A DNA stretch of 64,000 bases from Pseudomonas fluorescens (GCF_005938625.1 NZ_VCNJ01000001.1:186001-250000), one strand, 5' to 3'. Shown: positions 27,328-36,189, numbered from the stretch's first letter. Notes: generated by a model not told the origin, from the sequence alone. Translations and numbers: made by a program.

Positions 27328-28748
27328 GGCGCAATCACCTCCACGACTTTACCGGGATTAAGCAGGTTTTTCGGGTCCAGCGCCTGCTTGATCCGCCGCA
27401 TCAGGTTCAGCTCGACCGGGCTTTTATAGCGTTCAAGCATGTCCCGTTTGCGCTGACCGATACCGTGTTCGGCGCTGATCGAACCGCCGTGGGCATGGGC
27501 GCTGTCATGGACCAGCTCGCCCAATGCGGCGTAGTTGGCCATGTGCGCCTCGACGGTCGAGTCCAGCGGGTGCGCCACGTTGTAATGCAGGTTGCCGTCG
27601 CCCAAATGACCGAAGGTGAAATGACGCACGCCGGGGAAATGCGTTTGCAACAACGCATCGGTGTGCGCGACGAACGCCACGATTTGGGAGATCGGCACCG
27701 AAATGTCGTGCTTCATGTTGCGTCCGGCGCGCTTCTGCGCCTCGCTCATGTTTTCCCGCAGCAGCCATAGCGCTTCGCTCTGAGCGAGGCTTTCGGCGAT
27801 CAATGCGTTGGCGAGCAAGCTGTTTTCGAACGCTTCGCCGAGCACCTCTTCAAACGCTTCGCGCGCATGGCTTTCGCTGTGGTTATCCGACAGTTCGAGC
27901 AAGGCGAACCACGGCAGACTGACGCCGAGAAACGGTTGCGGCCCTTCGGGAAACTGCTCGCGTAACAACGCCAGACACTCGGCGCTGAGCAGTTCGAACG
28001 CCGTGAGGCTGGCGCCGAAACCAGCGCGTGCATGGGAAAGGAATGTCACCGCTTGAGCGAGGGAGTCGAAGGCCAGCAACGCCGTGGCTTGCGCCTTGGG
28101 TAACGGGAACAGCTTCAGCGTCGCCGCGGTGATAATGCCGAGTGTGCCTTCGCTGCCAATAAACAGATCGCGCAGGTCGTAACCGGTATTGTCCTTGCGC
28201 AAACCGCGCAGACCGTTCCAGATTTCGCCCTCAGCGGTCACCACTTCCAGGCCCAGGGTCAGTTCGCGGGTATTGCCGTAGCGCAACACGGCAGTGCCGC
28301 CGGCATTGGTGCCCAGATTGCCGCCAATCGTGCAACTGCCTTCGGCGCCCAGACTCAGTGGGAACAAGCGTCCGGCCTGACGGGCAACGTCCTGAACGTT
28401 TTGCAGAATGCAGCCGCTCTCGACGGTCAGGGTGTCGTTATCGGTGTCCACCGAGCGCACCCGATTCAGGCGATCAAGCAGCAACAGAACGGCGTAACCG
28501 CTGGCGTCCGGCGTGGCGCCGCCCATCAGACCGGTGTTACCGCCCTGCACCACGATGGGGGTGTCCCGTGCCACGCAGGCACGCACTACCGCCGCGACTT
28601 CCTCGGTACTTGCCGGGTGTACAGCGGCAATGACTTGCCCGACATACCGGCCCTGTTTGTCAGTCAGGTACGCCGCCGCGTCTTCGCTGCTCTGTACATG
28701 GTTGGCGCCGAGCAGTTGCTGCAACGCTTCGAACAATGCCCGGCTCAT
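27324..28748 (-). CDS. GlcD-family FAD-linked 2-hydroxyacid dehydrogenase
   Basis: This 474-residue protein has an N-terminal FAD-binding domain of the vanillyl-alcohol-oxidase/GlcD type (about 40-220: IVVQGGNTGLMGGATPD, LSLGAEGSCTIGGNLGTNAG, GSEGTLGIITAATLKL). The C-terminal FAD-oxidase domain (about 225-470) contains FTFGHLGDGNLHYNV and SAEHGIGQRKRDMLERYKS. The family oxidises D-2-hydroxy acids (D-lactate, D-2-hydroxyglutarate, glycolate) to 2-oxo acids. In this operon it could make the 2-oxo acid that the aminotransferase then aminates, or the reverse. It overlaps both neighbouring genes by four bases. Confidence 0.9.
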   Translation of the reverse strand: MSRALFEALQQLLGANHVQSSEDAAAYLTDKQGRYVGQVIAAVHPASTEEVAAVVRACVARDTPIVVQGGNTGLMGGATPDASGYAVLLLLDRLNRVRSVDTDNDTLTVESGCILQNVQDVARQAGRLFPLSLGAEGSCTIGGNLGTNAGGTAVLRYGNTRELTLGLEVVTAEGEIWNGLRGLRKDNTGYDLRDLFIGSEGTLGIITAATLKLFPLPKAQATALLAFDSLAQAVTFLSHARAGFGASLTAFELLSAECLALLREQFPEGPQPFLGVSLPWFALLELSDNHSESHAREAFEEVLGEAFENSLLANALIAESLAQSEALWLLRENMSEAQKRAGRNMKHDISVPISQIVAFVAHTDALLQTHFPGVRHFTFGHLGDGNLHYNVAHPLDSTVEAHMANYAALGELVHDSAHAHGGSISAEHGIGQRKRDMLERYKSPVELNLMRRIKQALDPKNLLNPGKVVEVIAP

Positions 28749-29596
28749 GGTTGCGCCGCCAACGGCGCTGCATTGCGGTACTGCTCGTGCAAGTCACGCA
28801 AGGCCTGCGACGGTGCCATGCCGGTGCGCTCGCCGAGTTCGATCAGCCAGCCACTGCGGTGCCAGTCACGGACGATGGCATCGAGTTTCGCCTGGGTATC
28901 GTGCTCGCCCTTGCGTAGCCAGATCACTGAGTTGGACGGAATCAGATCGTTCGGCAGCGGCGTTTCATAACCGGACCACTCGGCATCGCTTGATAATGCA
29001 TGCATGGTCGGGCTGACATGCACTGCTGCCACACAACCATTGCCGCGCAGCGACAGCAGCGATTCCGACTGACTGCGGAACGCCTTGATCTCGGCACCGT
29101 AGGTTTCCTGCAAAGGCTTGATGAAATTGCTGCCCTGCGACACGCACACCGGTTTGCCCTTGAGATCGGTCCATTGGGTAATGCCCACACCCTTTCGAAT
29201 CAACGCCGCGCCACCGACCTCCTCGTAAGGCGTGGGCACGTAATCGAGAATCTCGGCGCGCTCATCGGTGAACTGCATGTTGGCAATCAGGATATCGACC
29301 TTGCCCTGCTGCAAGAACTGCACGCGATTGGGTGCCAGCACGGAGACGGTTTTGGCTTCGACGCCCAGTGCCTTGGCAATGCCCTTGGCCAGTTCGACGT
29401 TGTAGCCCAGGTGCTCGCCGGTCTTCGGCTCGATCGTACCGAACGGCGGGCCGCTGAGAATCACCCCGACGCTGATGGCGTGGCGTTGCTCGATCTTGTC
29501 CAGCGTCGCATCGGCCTGGGCGAGGCTGGCGACCATACCGGCACACCCCGCCAGGCACAGGGTTAGCAGATTTCTTGCGGAGAAATGACGGTTCAT
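28745..29596 (-). CDS. Periplasmic substrate-binding protein (SBP family 3), second copy
   Basis: This 283-residue secreted protein has a signal peptide (MNRHFSARNLLTLCLAGCAG) with likely cleavage after ASLAQA (about residue 28). The body is a family 3 solute-binding fold: PKTGEHLGYNVELAKGIAKA, APNRVQFLQQGKVDILIANM and VCVSQGSNFIKPLQETYG. It is clearly a paralogue of the protein encoded just upstream (29655-30497), sharing NRVQFLQQGKVD, CVAAVH and DLHRSGWLIE-like strings. Its stop codon overlaps the FAD dehydrogenase start. Confidence 0.9.
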   Translation of the reverse strand: MNRHFSARNLLTLCLAGCAGMVASLAQADATLDKIEQRHAISVGVILSGPPFGTIEPKTGEHLGYNVELAKGIAKALGVEAKTVSVLAPNRVQFLQQGKVDILIANMQFTDERAEILDYVPTPYEEVGGAALIRKGVGITQWTDLKGKPVCVSQGSNFIKPLQETYGAEIKAFRSQSESLLSLRGNGCVAAVHVSPTMHALSSDAEWSGYETPLPNDLIPSNSVIWLRKGEHDTQAKLDAIVRDWHRSGWLIELGERTGMAPSQALRDLHEQYRNAAPLAAQP

Positions 29597-29654
29597 GCAC
29601 GACTACCTTGCAAGGCCATCGCGCAGCACGATGGACCGTGGAAAACGTGGGCGA

Positions 29655-30497
29655 TCAGGCGCCGTTGGCTTGAAACTGCTTTTGCAGTTCCACCAGCGCA
29701 GGTGATGCGGGGGTGATGTGGTTGCGGGTCTGGGCTTCAATCAGCCAGCCGCTGCGATGCAGGTCTTGGATGATCGGATCGAGCCTGGCCTGGGTGTCGC
29801 TTTCGCCGCGACGGGTCCAGATCACCGACGGTGCGGGGTTGAGTTCGGGACTGATTGCTCGATAGCCCTGCCATTCGGCGGAGTCGGCGAGCAGCGGATT
29901 GATCAGCGTGGCGTCATGCACCGCCGCGACGCAGTTGTTGCCACGCAAGGCGAGCAACGATTCCGACGAGCTCTTGAAGGCTTTGATCTCCACGCCCAAA
30001 TCGGTCAGCGGCTTGACGTAACTGCTGCCCTGCGAGGTGCAGACTGCTTGGTTTTTCAGATCTTCCCAGCGGGTGATCTTGCTGTCCTTGAGTACAGCGG
30101 CGGTGCCACCGACGCGATAGAACGGCGTCGGTACGAAGCCGAGGATCTCGCCGCGCTCGGCGGTCCACTCCATGTTGGCAATCAACAAATCGACTTTGCC
30201 TTGCTGGAGAAACTGCACGCGGTTGGCGGGCAGGACCGGCACCAGTTGCACTTCAGCGCCGAGGCGACGGCCCAACTCCTGCGCGAGTTCAACGTTCAGG
30301 CCTCGCGGCTTCTGCGTGGCAGGATCAATCCCGCCGAACGGGCCACCGGACAGCAACACGCCGACCATCAACTGATGACGCTGCTCGATCTTCTCCAGCG
30401 TCGCATCGGCATGGGCACTCGCACTGCCGGCCAGCGCGATCAGAGCGCCCATTACCACGGGCAACCATTGTTTAACAGGCGTGCGCTTGAGCAACAT
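29655..30497 (-). CDS. Periplasmic substrate-binding protein (SBP family 3), first copy
   Basis: This 280-residue secreted protein is the first gene of the operon. A signal peptide (VKQWLPVVMGALIALAGSAS, cleavage near residue 30 after SAHA) precedes a family 3 binding fold with ATLEKIEQRHQLMVGVLLSG, PANRVQFLQQGKVDLLIANM and VCTSQGSSYVKPLTDLG. Its close paralogue follows after 58 bases. Two binding proteins feeding one permease pair suggests two related ligands, such as stereoisomers or oxidised and reduced forms. It is divergent from the LysR gene. Confidence 0.9.
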   Translation of the reverse strand: MLLKRTPVKQWLPVVMGALIALAGSASAHADATLEKIEQRHQLMVGVLLSGGPFGGIDPATQKPRGLNVELAQELGRRLGAEVQLVPVLPANRVQFLQQGKVDLLIANMEWTAERGEILGFVPTPFYRVGGTAAVLKDSKITRWEDLKNQAVCTSQGSSYVKPLTDLGVEIKAFKSSSESLLALRGNNCVAAVHDATLINPLLADSAEWQGYRAISPELNPAPSVIWTRRGESDTQARLDPIIQDLHRSGWLIEAQTRNHITPASPALVELQKQFQANGA

Positions 30498-30580
30498 GAA
30501 CTTCCCCCAGATGGTTGATCGGCGTACCCCGATCTGTGTGAGGGCATCCTATGTACCGCGCAGGTGTAACGGAAATTCAA

Positions 30581-30600
30581 ATATCTAATATCGTTATAAC
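30581..30600. promoter_or_regulatory. AT-rich candidate LysR/promoter site
   Basis: In the 250-base divergent gap between the operon and its LysR gene, ATATCTAATATCGTTATAAC stands out as AT-rich and partly symmetric. It is well placed, about 85-105 bases from the first operon start, for LysR binding or a -10 region on the minus strand. No certain -35/-10 pair is assigned. Confidence 0.35.
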
Positions 30601-30749
30601 TCGGCGTATTGCGACTTTTGGTATAAGCCTTTGAGCCCTGTGTTTACTGGGAGTCTGGATTGGTCAATTCAAGCCATCGACAGAAACACATCAACATCTG
30701 TAATGTTTAGCGTTGCCGTATTGATATAAAACAGCCAACAGGAATGGCC

Positions 30750-31610
30750 ATGTCGACATCATCCACCCTCGACCTCGAATTGCTGCGCACCTTTATTGCT
30801 GTTGTGGATCACCACAGTTTTGCCGAGGCCGGCGCACAACTGGCGCGCACGCAGTCGTCGGTCACCCAGCACATGCAGCGCCTGGAGCAACTGGTCGGCG
30901 TGAGTCTGTTCGAGAAGCGCGGGCGGCAAAAACAACTCACCGAGGCTGGATTGCAGTTGTTGCGCAATGCGCGGCAAATGCTTCTGCTCAACGACGAGGC
31001 ACTCAATGGTCTGCGCGAAAGCACTCTGAGCGGCGTGTTGCGCATCGGCTCGCCCCACGACATCGCCGATACCATCCTGCCGCCGATGCTCAGCCACATC
31101 GCCCGCTCGGCCCCGCGCCTGCGGCTTGAGATCGACGTCGGTCGCAGTCCGTTTCTGATGGAAGACTTGCACCGCGGCAAGATCGACATGGTCATTTCCA
31201 CCCGCCAGGACGCCAGCCTCGAAGGCTTCGCCCTGCGCACTTCGCCGGTGTGGTGGATTTGCTCGGCGCAGTACATCCATAACCCCGGCGAACCCTTGCC
31301 GTTGATTCTGGTGGACGAGCCGAGCATCTATCGACGCTACGCACTGGAAGCGCTGGAACGCGCGAACATCCCATGGCGTCAGGCGTATCTGGCTTCCAAT
31401 CTGATCGGGATCAAAGCGGCGACACGCGCGGGTCTCGGCGTCACGGCGCGGAGTATGGAAATGCTCGGGCCGGACATGCGCGTACTGGGTGAAACCGACG
31501 GGTTGCCACGGTTGCCGGACGTGACCTATCACCTGTGGATCCGCCCCAACACCGTGAACCCGCTGGTGCGCCGGGCTTATGAGTTGATCAGAAGCCGTCA
31601 GGGGGCGTGA
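30750..31610 (+). CDS. LysR-family regulator of the sulfur operon
   Basis: This protein of about 286 residues has an N-terminal helix-turn-helix (FIAVVDHHSFAEAGAQLART, QSSVTQHMQRLEQLVG) and a LysR effector domain (about 92-285; LRIGSPHDIADTILPPML). ATG codons at 30744 and 30750 are in frame; CAGGA at 30738-30742 is spaced better for 30750. It is divergent from the nine-gene sulfur-amino-acid operon and is its likely regulator. The effector is presumably the transported compound or a breakdown product, which is inference from layout. Confidence 0.88.
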   Translation: MSTSSTLDLELLRTFIAVVDHHSFAEAGAQLARTQSSVTQHMQRLEQLVGVSLFEKRGRQKQLTEAGLQLLRNARQMLLLNDEALNGLRESTLSGVLRIGSPHDIADTILPPMLSHIARSAPRLRLEIDVGRSPFLMEDLHRGKIDMVISTRQDASLEGFALRTSPVWWICSAQYIHNPGEPLPLILVDEPSIYRRYALEALERANIPWRQAYLASNLIGIKAATRAGLGVTARSMEMLGPDMRVLGETDGLPRLPDVTYHLWIRPNTVNPLVRRAYELIRSRQGA

Positions 31611-31850
31611 CTGATCACCGACGCTGCAAGATTTCGTGGTCTAAGCTGCCTTTTAATGCCGTGCGTCGGCTGACCGCTGAGCGTTGACTGAACATGGCGC
31701 TGTGGGAGAGCTGTCATAACCCACATCTTTCCTGACATAACCGCGTCTTTCGCCGACACTCCGCAAACCTGTTCGACCCACTGAGCACGCCAGTTCCGGC
31801 TCCGGCGCGTTATTCAACAACGAGCAACGCTTTATTACTGAATTAGTGAT

Positions 31851-31879
31851 TTAACTAGATAGTTACCTAATTATATAAT
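31851..31879 (+). promoter_or_regulatory. gcd promoter with overlapping palindrome
   Basis: TTAACT (31851-31856) and a perfect TATAAT (31874-31879) are 17 bases apart, an excellent sigma-70 promoter ending about 30 bases before the gcd start. The palindrome TAACTA-GA-TAGTTA (31852-31865) covers the -35 element and part of the spacer, as expected for a repressor site of MarR or similar type. Which regulator binds is unknown. Confidence 0.65.
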
Positions 31880-31908
31880 GCGCGCCTCATTTCAACGGGA
31901 CACTCAAC

Positions 31909-34314
31909 GTGAAGCAGAGTCAACGCCTCTCGGGCATATCAAAATTCATTCTGGTCGGGCTGGGCGTCGTCATCGCCCTGCTCGGCTTGGCGCTGGCTGC
32001 GGGCGGCGTGAAGTTGGTCAGCTTGGGAGGCTCGTGGTACTTCCTGGTGGGTGGCTTGGTCATGACCGTTTCCGGTCTGTTGATCGCGCGCTTCAAGCTG
32101 GCCGGTGCGTGGCTGTTCGCCGCGTTCCTGGTCGGGACTGCGATCTGGGCAGTGAGCGATGCCGGGCTGGTGTTCTGGCCGGTGTTCTCGCGCCTGTTCA
32201 TGTTCAGTGTGATCGGCCTGGTCGTGGCGCTGGTTTATCCGCTGCTCAAGCGTGCCAGCGGTGGCGTTGCGGGTCGCGGCGCTTACGCCGTGGCTGCGGT
32301 GCTGGCGGTCGGCGTGGTTGTGGCGGCCGGCAACATGTTCGTCGCTCACCCTACCGTTGCCGCTACTGGCACCGGCCCGGGCCTGACTCCGGTCGAGCCG
32401 GACAAGGCGCAGAAAGACTGGGCGCACTACGGGAATACCGAAGGTGGCAGCCGCTTCGCTGCGCTGGACCAGATCAACCGCAGCAACGTCGACAAGCTGA
32501 AAGTGGCGTGGACCTACCACACCGGTGACGTCGCCGAGAGCGATGGCAATGGTGCTGAAGATCAGCTCACTCCGCTGCAGGTCGGCAACAAGGTGTTCAT
32601 CTGCACCCCGCACAACAACCTGATTGCGCTGGATGCCGACACCGGTAAAGAACTGTGGAAAAACGCGATCAACGCTCAGTCGAAAGTCTGGCAGCGTTGC
32701 CGTGGCATGGCTTATTTCGACGCCACCGCCGCCATCGCTCAGCCGGCCAATTCGAAAATCATCGAAGCCAAGCCTGCGCCGGCCGGCAATTGCCAGCGTC
32801 GTCTGCTGACCAACACCATTGATGCGCGCCTGATCGCGGTCGATGCTGACACCGGCGAGTTCTGCCAGGGTTTCGGCAACAACGGCCAGGTGGATCTGAA
32901 GTCCGGTCTGGGTAACGTGCCGGACAGCTACTACCAGTTGTCCTCCGCGCCACTGATGGCCGGTACCACCGTGGTGGTTGGCGGTCGCGTAGCTGACAAC
33001 GTGCAAACCGACATGCCCGGCGGCGTGATCCGTGGTTTCGACGTGATCACCGGCGCCATGCGTTGGGCCTTCGACCCGGGCAACCCGCAGGATAAAAACG
33101 CACCGGCCGACGGCAGCACTTATGTGCGCAGCACGCCGAACAGCTGGGCGCCGATGTCCTACGACCCGGCCACCAACACCGTGTTCCTGCCGATGGGCAG
33201 TTCGTCGACCGACATCTATGGTGTCGAGCGCAGCAAACTCGATCACACCTACGGTGCTTCGATCCTCGCGCTGGACGCCACCAGCGGTGACGAGCGCTGG
33301 GTGTTCCAGACCGTACACAACGATCTCTGGGACTTCGACCTGCCGATGCAGCCGAGCCTGATCGACTTCACCAAGGACGGCAAAACCGTTCCGGCGCTGG
33401 TCATCGGCACCAAGGCCGGGCAGATCTACGTGCTCGACCGTGCCACCGGCAAACCGCTGACCGACGTTAAAGAAGTACCGGTGAAAGCGGCGAACATCCC
33501 CAACGAACCGTACTCCCCTACCCAGCCGAAATCGGTGGGCATGCCAGAAATCGGTGCTCAGCACCTGACCGAATCGGACATGTGGGGCGCTACTCCGTAC
33601 GATCAGTTGCTCTGCCGCATCGACTTCAAAGGCATGCGCTACGACGGCCTGTACACCGCGCCGGGCATGGACAAATCGCTGAGCTTCCCGGGTTCGCTGG
33701 GCGGCATGAACTGGGGCAGCATTTCCACTGACCCGGTGCACGGCTTTATCTTCGTCAACGACATGCGTCTGGGTCTGTGGATTCAGATGATTCCGTCGCA
33801 GAACAAAGGCCAGGCGGCTGGCGGTGGTGAAGCGCTGAACACCGGCATGGGCGCCGTACCGCTGAAAGGCACGCCTTACGCCGTGAACAAAAACCGCTTC
33901 CTGTCGGTAGCCGGCATTCCTTGCCAGGCGCCGCCGTTCGGCACGCTGACCGCCATCGACATGAAGACCCAGAAAATCGCCTGGCAGGTTCCGGTCGGCA
34001 CCGTTGAAGACACCGGTCCACTGGGCATCCGCATGCACCTGCCGATCAAGATCGGTCTGCCAACCCTCGGCGGCACCCTGTCGACCCAAGGTGGTTTGAT
34101 CTTCATCGCCGGCACCCAGGACTTCTACCTGCGCGCATTCAACAGCGGCAACGGTGAAGAAGTCTGGAAAGCACGTCTGCCAGTCGGCAGTCAGGGCGGC
34201 CCGATGACCTATGTTTCGCCGAAAACCGGCAAGCAATACATCGTCATCACCGCCGGTGGTGCGCGTCAGTCGACCGATCGTGGCGACTACGTGATGGCTT
34301 ACGCCCTGCCGTAA
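31909..34314 (+). CDS. gcd: Membrane-bound PQQ-dependent glucose dehydrogenase
   Basis: This 801-residue protein has five N-terminal membrane helices within about residues 10-145, followed by a periplasmic eight-bladed quinoprotein propeller (about 165-800). It shows DWAHYGNTEGGSRFAALDQI, repeated LDATSGDERWVF-type blades, QTVHNDLWDFDLPMQP and SFPGSLGGMNWGSISTDP. It oxidises aldoses (glucose, and xylose in many pseudomonads) to lactones in the periplasm and passes electrons to ubiquinone. The start is a GTG at 31909 with GGGA upstream. A GC hairpin terminator follows, then oprB in the same direction. Confidence 0.95.
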   Translation: MKQSQRLSGISKFILVGLGVVIALLGLALAAGGVKLVSLGGSWYFLVGGLVMTVSGLLIARFKLAGAWLFAAFLVGTAIWAVSDAGLVFWPVFSRLFMFSVIGLVVALVYPLLKRASGGVAGRGAYAVAAVLAVGVVVAAGNMFVAHPTVAATGTGPGLTPVEPDKAQKDWAHYGNTEGGSRFAALDQINRSNVDKLKVAWTYHTGDVAESDGNGAEDQLTPLQVGNKVFICTPHNNLIALDADTGKELWKNAINAQSKVWQRCRGMAYFDATAAIAQPANSKIIEAKPAPAGNCQRRLLTNTIDARLIAVDADTGEFCQGFGNNGQVDLKSGLGNVPDSYYQLSSAPLMAGTTVVVGGRVADNVQTDMPGGVIRGFDVITGAMRWAFDPGNPQDKNAPADGSTYVRSTPNSWAPMSYDPATNTVFLPMGSSSTDIYGVERSKLDHTYGASILALDATSGDERWVFQTVHNDLWDFDLPMQPSLIDFTKDGKTVPALVIGTKAGQIYVLDRATGKPLTDVKEVPVKAANIPNEPYSPTQPKSVGMPEIGAQHLTESDMWGATPYDQLLCRIDFKGMRYDGLYTAPGMDKSLSFPGSLGGMNWGSISTDPVHGFIFVNDMRLGLWIQMIPSQNKGQAAGGGEALNTGMGAVPLKGTPYAVNKNRFLSVAGIPCQAPPFGTLTAIDMKTQKIAWQVPVGTVEDTGPLGIRMHLPIKIGLPTLGGTLSTQGGLIFIAGTQDFYLRAFNSGNGEEVWKARLPVGSQGGPMTYVSPKTGKQYIVITAGGARQSTDRGDYVMAYALP

Positions 34315-34334
34315 ATCACGGTGTCCACGTAAAG

Positions 34335-34356
34335 CGCGGCACCTTCGGGTGCCGCG
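34335..34356 (+). terminator. Hairpin terminator after gcd
   Basis: CGCGGCACC-TTCG-GGTGCCGCG is a nine-base-pair stem with a stable TTCG tetraloop, followed by TTGCTTTCC. It lies 20 bases after the gcd stop codon and before the oprB leader. It may reduce but not abolish read-through into oprB. Confidence 0.8.
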
Positions 34357-34399
34357 TTGCTTTCCCCCTATTGCTCATGTTTTCTGCAGGAAGATTTAC

Positions 34400-35698
34400 A
34401 TGCTATCGGCTGTTGGTTTTTCCCGTTCCGACCTGTTCAAAGGCCTGTTGCTGGGCTTCGCTTGCACCACCGCCCTCCCCGCGCTGGCCGACAACGATTC
34501 CGATCTGTTGACCCGCAGCACCCTCACCGGTGACTGGGGTGGCTTGCGTCACCAGATGGATGAACAAGGCATCAAGTTCACCGGCGATTACAGCGGTGAA
34601 ATGGCCTACAACGCCGACGGCGGCCTGCACCGCTCGGCGCGCTACTCGCAGAACATCAAACTCGGCGTGCAGTTCGACCTGAGCAAACTGTACGGCGTCG
34701 ACAATGCCGGCAAGGTCCAGTTGACCATCAACGACCGCCGCGGCAACAGCGCCTCGGAAGACCTCGTCGGCAACCGTCTGCCGATCCAGGAAAACTACGG
34801 TGGCCTGTACACGCGCCTGACCGAACTGAGTTACGAGCGCAGCCTGTTTACCCCGGCGCTCAACGTGAAACTCGGTTACATGGCCATGGGCAACGACCTC
34901 GGCGGCCTCGACAGCGGCATTCTGTGCAACTTCATGAACGCAGGTTTCTGCGGCCATCCGCTGAACATGTCCGGCGGCAGCGGTTGGACCAACTACCCCA
35001 ACGCGCGCCTCGGCGTGCGGGTGAAATACGACCTGTCGTCCTCCTGGCAACTGCGCGTGGCCGCGTTCAACGTCGACCCGGAAAGCAACGGCAACTCCAG
35101 CCGTGCCTGGCACCTTGACCCTAAACACACCACCGGCACCGTGGTGCCGATCGAGCTGGTGTACAAACACGCAGGCACCCTGCCCGGCGAATACAAGCTC
35201 GGCTACTACTACGACAGCTCTGATGTAAAACGCATCGGCAGTGACAAAGAAGTCTCCGGTCGCGGCGGTCATTACCTGCTGATCGATCAGGCCGTCTGGA
35301 GCTCGCCGACGTCCGAGGGCCGCAGCCTGCATGCCTTCGGCCAATACTCGGCGGCCAGCGAAGCGGCCTCGCCGTTCAGCAAGTGGTATGGCACCGGCGT
35401 GGTTTTGTACAAACCGTTCGAGGGTCGCCCGCGTGACACCGTCGCCCTGGGTTATGGCCGCGCCGTGCCGAACCCGCGCAGCCGCGACGTGCAGCAGGAC
35501 GCCGCATTGAATAACGGCACAGCGTTCCCGAACCTGGACAGCGCCGAGCAATTGATCGAACTCGGCTACGGTTATCAGGCCACGCCTTGGCTGACCCTGC
35601 GCCCGAATGTGCAGTACATCATCGAGCCCGGCGCGTTTTCCGGGCAGGACATCGATAATGCGTTGGTGTTTGGTTTGCAGGTAAAAGCGGCGCTCTGA
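34400..35698 (+). CDS. oprB: OprB-type carbohydrate-selective porin
   Basis: This 432-residue outer-membrane protein has a signal peptide (FKGLLLGFACTTALPALA, cleavage near residue 30) and an OprB barrel. Seen are LTGDWGGLRHQMDEQGIKFT (the typical OprB start), KLGYMAMGNDLGGLDSGILC, and a C-terminus of alternating residues ending LVFGLQVKAAL. It admits glucose and other monosaccharides to the periplasm, where Gcd acts. ATG 34400 has CAGGAAG upstream; the frame extends to 34349 without support. A strong rho-independent terminator follows. Confidence 0.93.
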   Translation: MLSAVGFSRSDLFKGLLLGFACTTALPALADNDSDLLTRSTLTGDWGGLRHQMDEQGIKFTGDYSGEMAYNADGGLHRSARYSQNIKLGVQFDLSKLYGVDNAGKVQLTINDRRGNSASEDLVGNRLPIQENYGGLYTRLTELSYERSLFTPALNVKLGYMAMGNDLGGLDSGILCNFMNAGFCGHPLNMSGGSGWTNYPNARLGVRVKYDLSSSWQLRVAAFNVDPESNGNSSRAWHLDPKHTTGTVVPIELVYKHAGTLPGEYKLGYYYDSSDVKRIGSDKEVSGRGGHYLLIDQAVWSSPTSEGRSLHAFGQYSAASEAASPFSKWYGTGVVLYKPFEGRPRDTVALGYGRAVPNPRSRDVQQDAALNNGTAFPNLDSAEQLIELGYGYQATPWLTLRPNVQYIIEPGAFSGQDIDNALVFGLQVKAAL

Positions 35699-35718
35699 AC
35701 GTCCTGATTACAGGCGAT

Positions 35719-35748
35719 AAAAAACCCGGTTCGAATGCCGGGTTTTTT
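35719..35748 (+). terminator. Rho-independent terminator after oprB
   Basis: AAAAAACCCGG (35719-35729) pairs with CCGGGTTTTTT (35738-35748) around an eight-base loop. The A-tract and T-tract on the two sides make it bidirectional, serving oprB and the convergent lysine-rich gene. Confidence 0.9.
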
Positions 35749-35761
35749 ATTGCCTTCAAGA

Positions 35762-36013
35762 TCACTTTTTCTTTTTAGCCGGCTTATCAGCCTTCTTTGA
35801 ATCCTTGGCCTTCTCAGGCTTGCTATCGGCTTTCTTAGCAGACTTCTTGGGCTCGGCGTCTTTTTTCTTGTCTTTCTTGTCCTTGTCGGAGGACTTCGAA
35901 AGCGCCGAAGCCGCTGCTGATTTCTTCGCAGGTGATGACTTTTTGTCTTTCAAATCCTTGCTGGCTTTCGAAGCGTCACCTTTGTCTTTGCTTTTCTTTT
36001 CGTCTTTAGCCAC
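35762..36013 (-). CDS. Lysine-rich low-complexity small protein
   Basis: This protein of about 83 residues is dominated by Lys, Asp, Ser and Ala (for example SSDKDKKDKKKDAEPKKSAK) and ends in PAKKKK. It has no hydrophobic core and should be disordered and strongly basic, like the tails of AlgP or histone H1-like proteins that bind DNA or RNA. The start is a GTG at 36013 with GAGAGG at good spacing; an earlier GTG at 36022 overlaps that site. It shares the bidirectional terminator with oprB. A nucleoid-associated or stress role is only a guess. Confidence 0.72.
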   Translation of the reverse strand: MAKDEKKSKDKGDASKASKDLKDKKSSPAKKSAAASALSKSSDKDKKDKKKDAEPKKSAKKADSKPEKAKDSKKADKPAKKKK

Positions 36014-36189
36014 GTTGACCACCTCTCGGAGTGTGCCGTGATTGACACAGCGCCTGTGCGATTGACCACAAGCTAATCATTAGGCGAGCAGGTTCCGAGG
36101 CCGTTCAGATTATTTTCAGGCGTTGAAAAAAGCCAAATAAAGGCAGCGCGGGCGATTGCCAGCGCCACCGTTTAACAATGGCCCGCTAA

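Noticed and set aside
31701..31725. TGTGGG...CCCACA hairpin resembling a REP element
   Set aside because: Only six base pairs with a 13-base loop and no match to the REP core beyond the first bases.
31939..34236. Very long minus-strand open frame (765 codons) opposite gcd
   Set aside because: It is a mirror of the GC-rich codon pattern of gcd; its translation is rich in His, Arg, Val and Gly without any domain. Similar shadows lie opposite xylA, the rhodanese fusion and the hybrid kinase.
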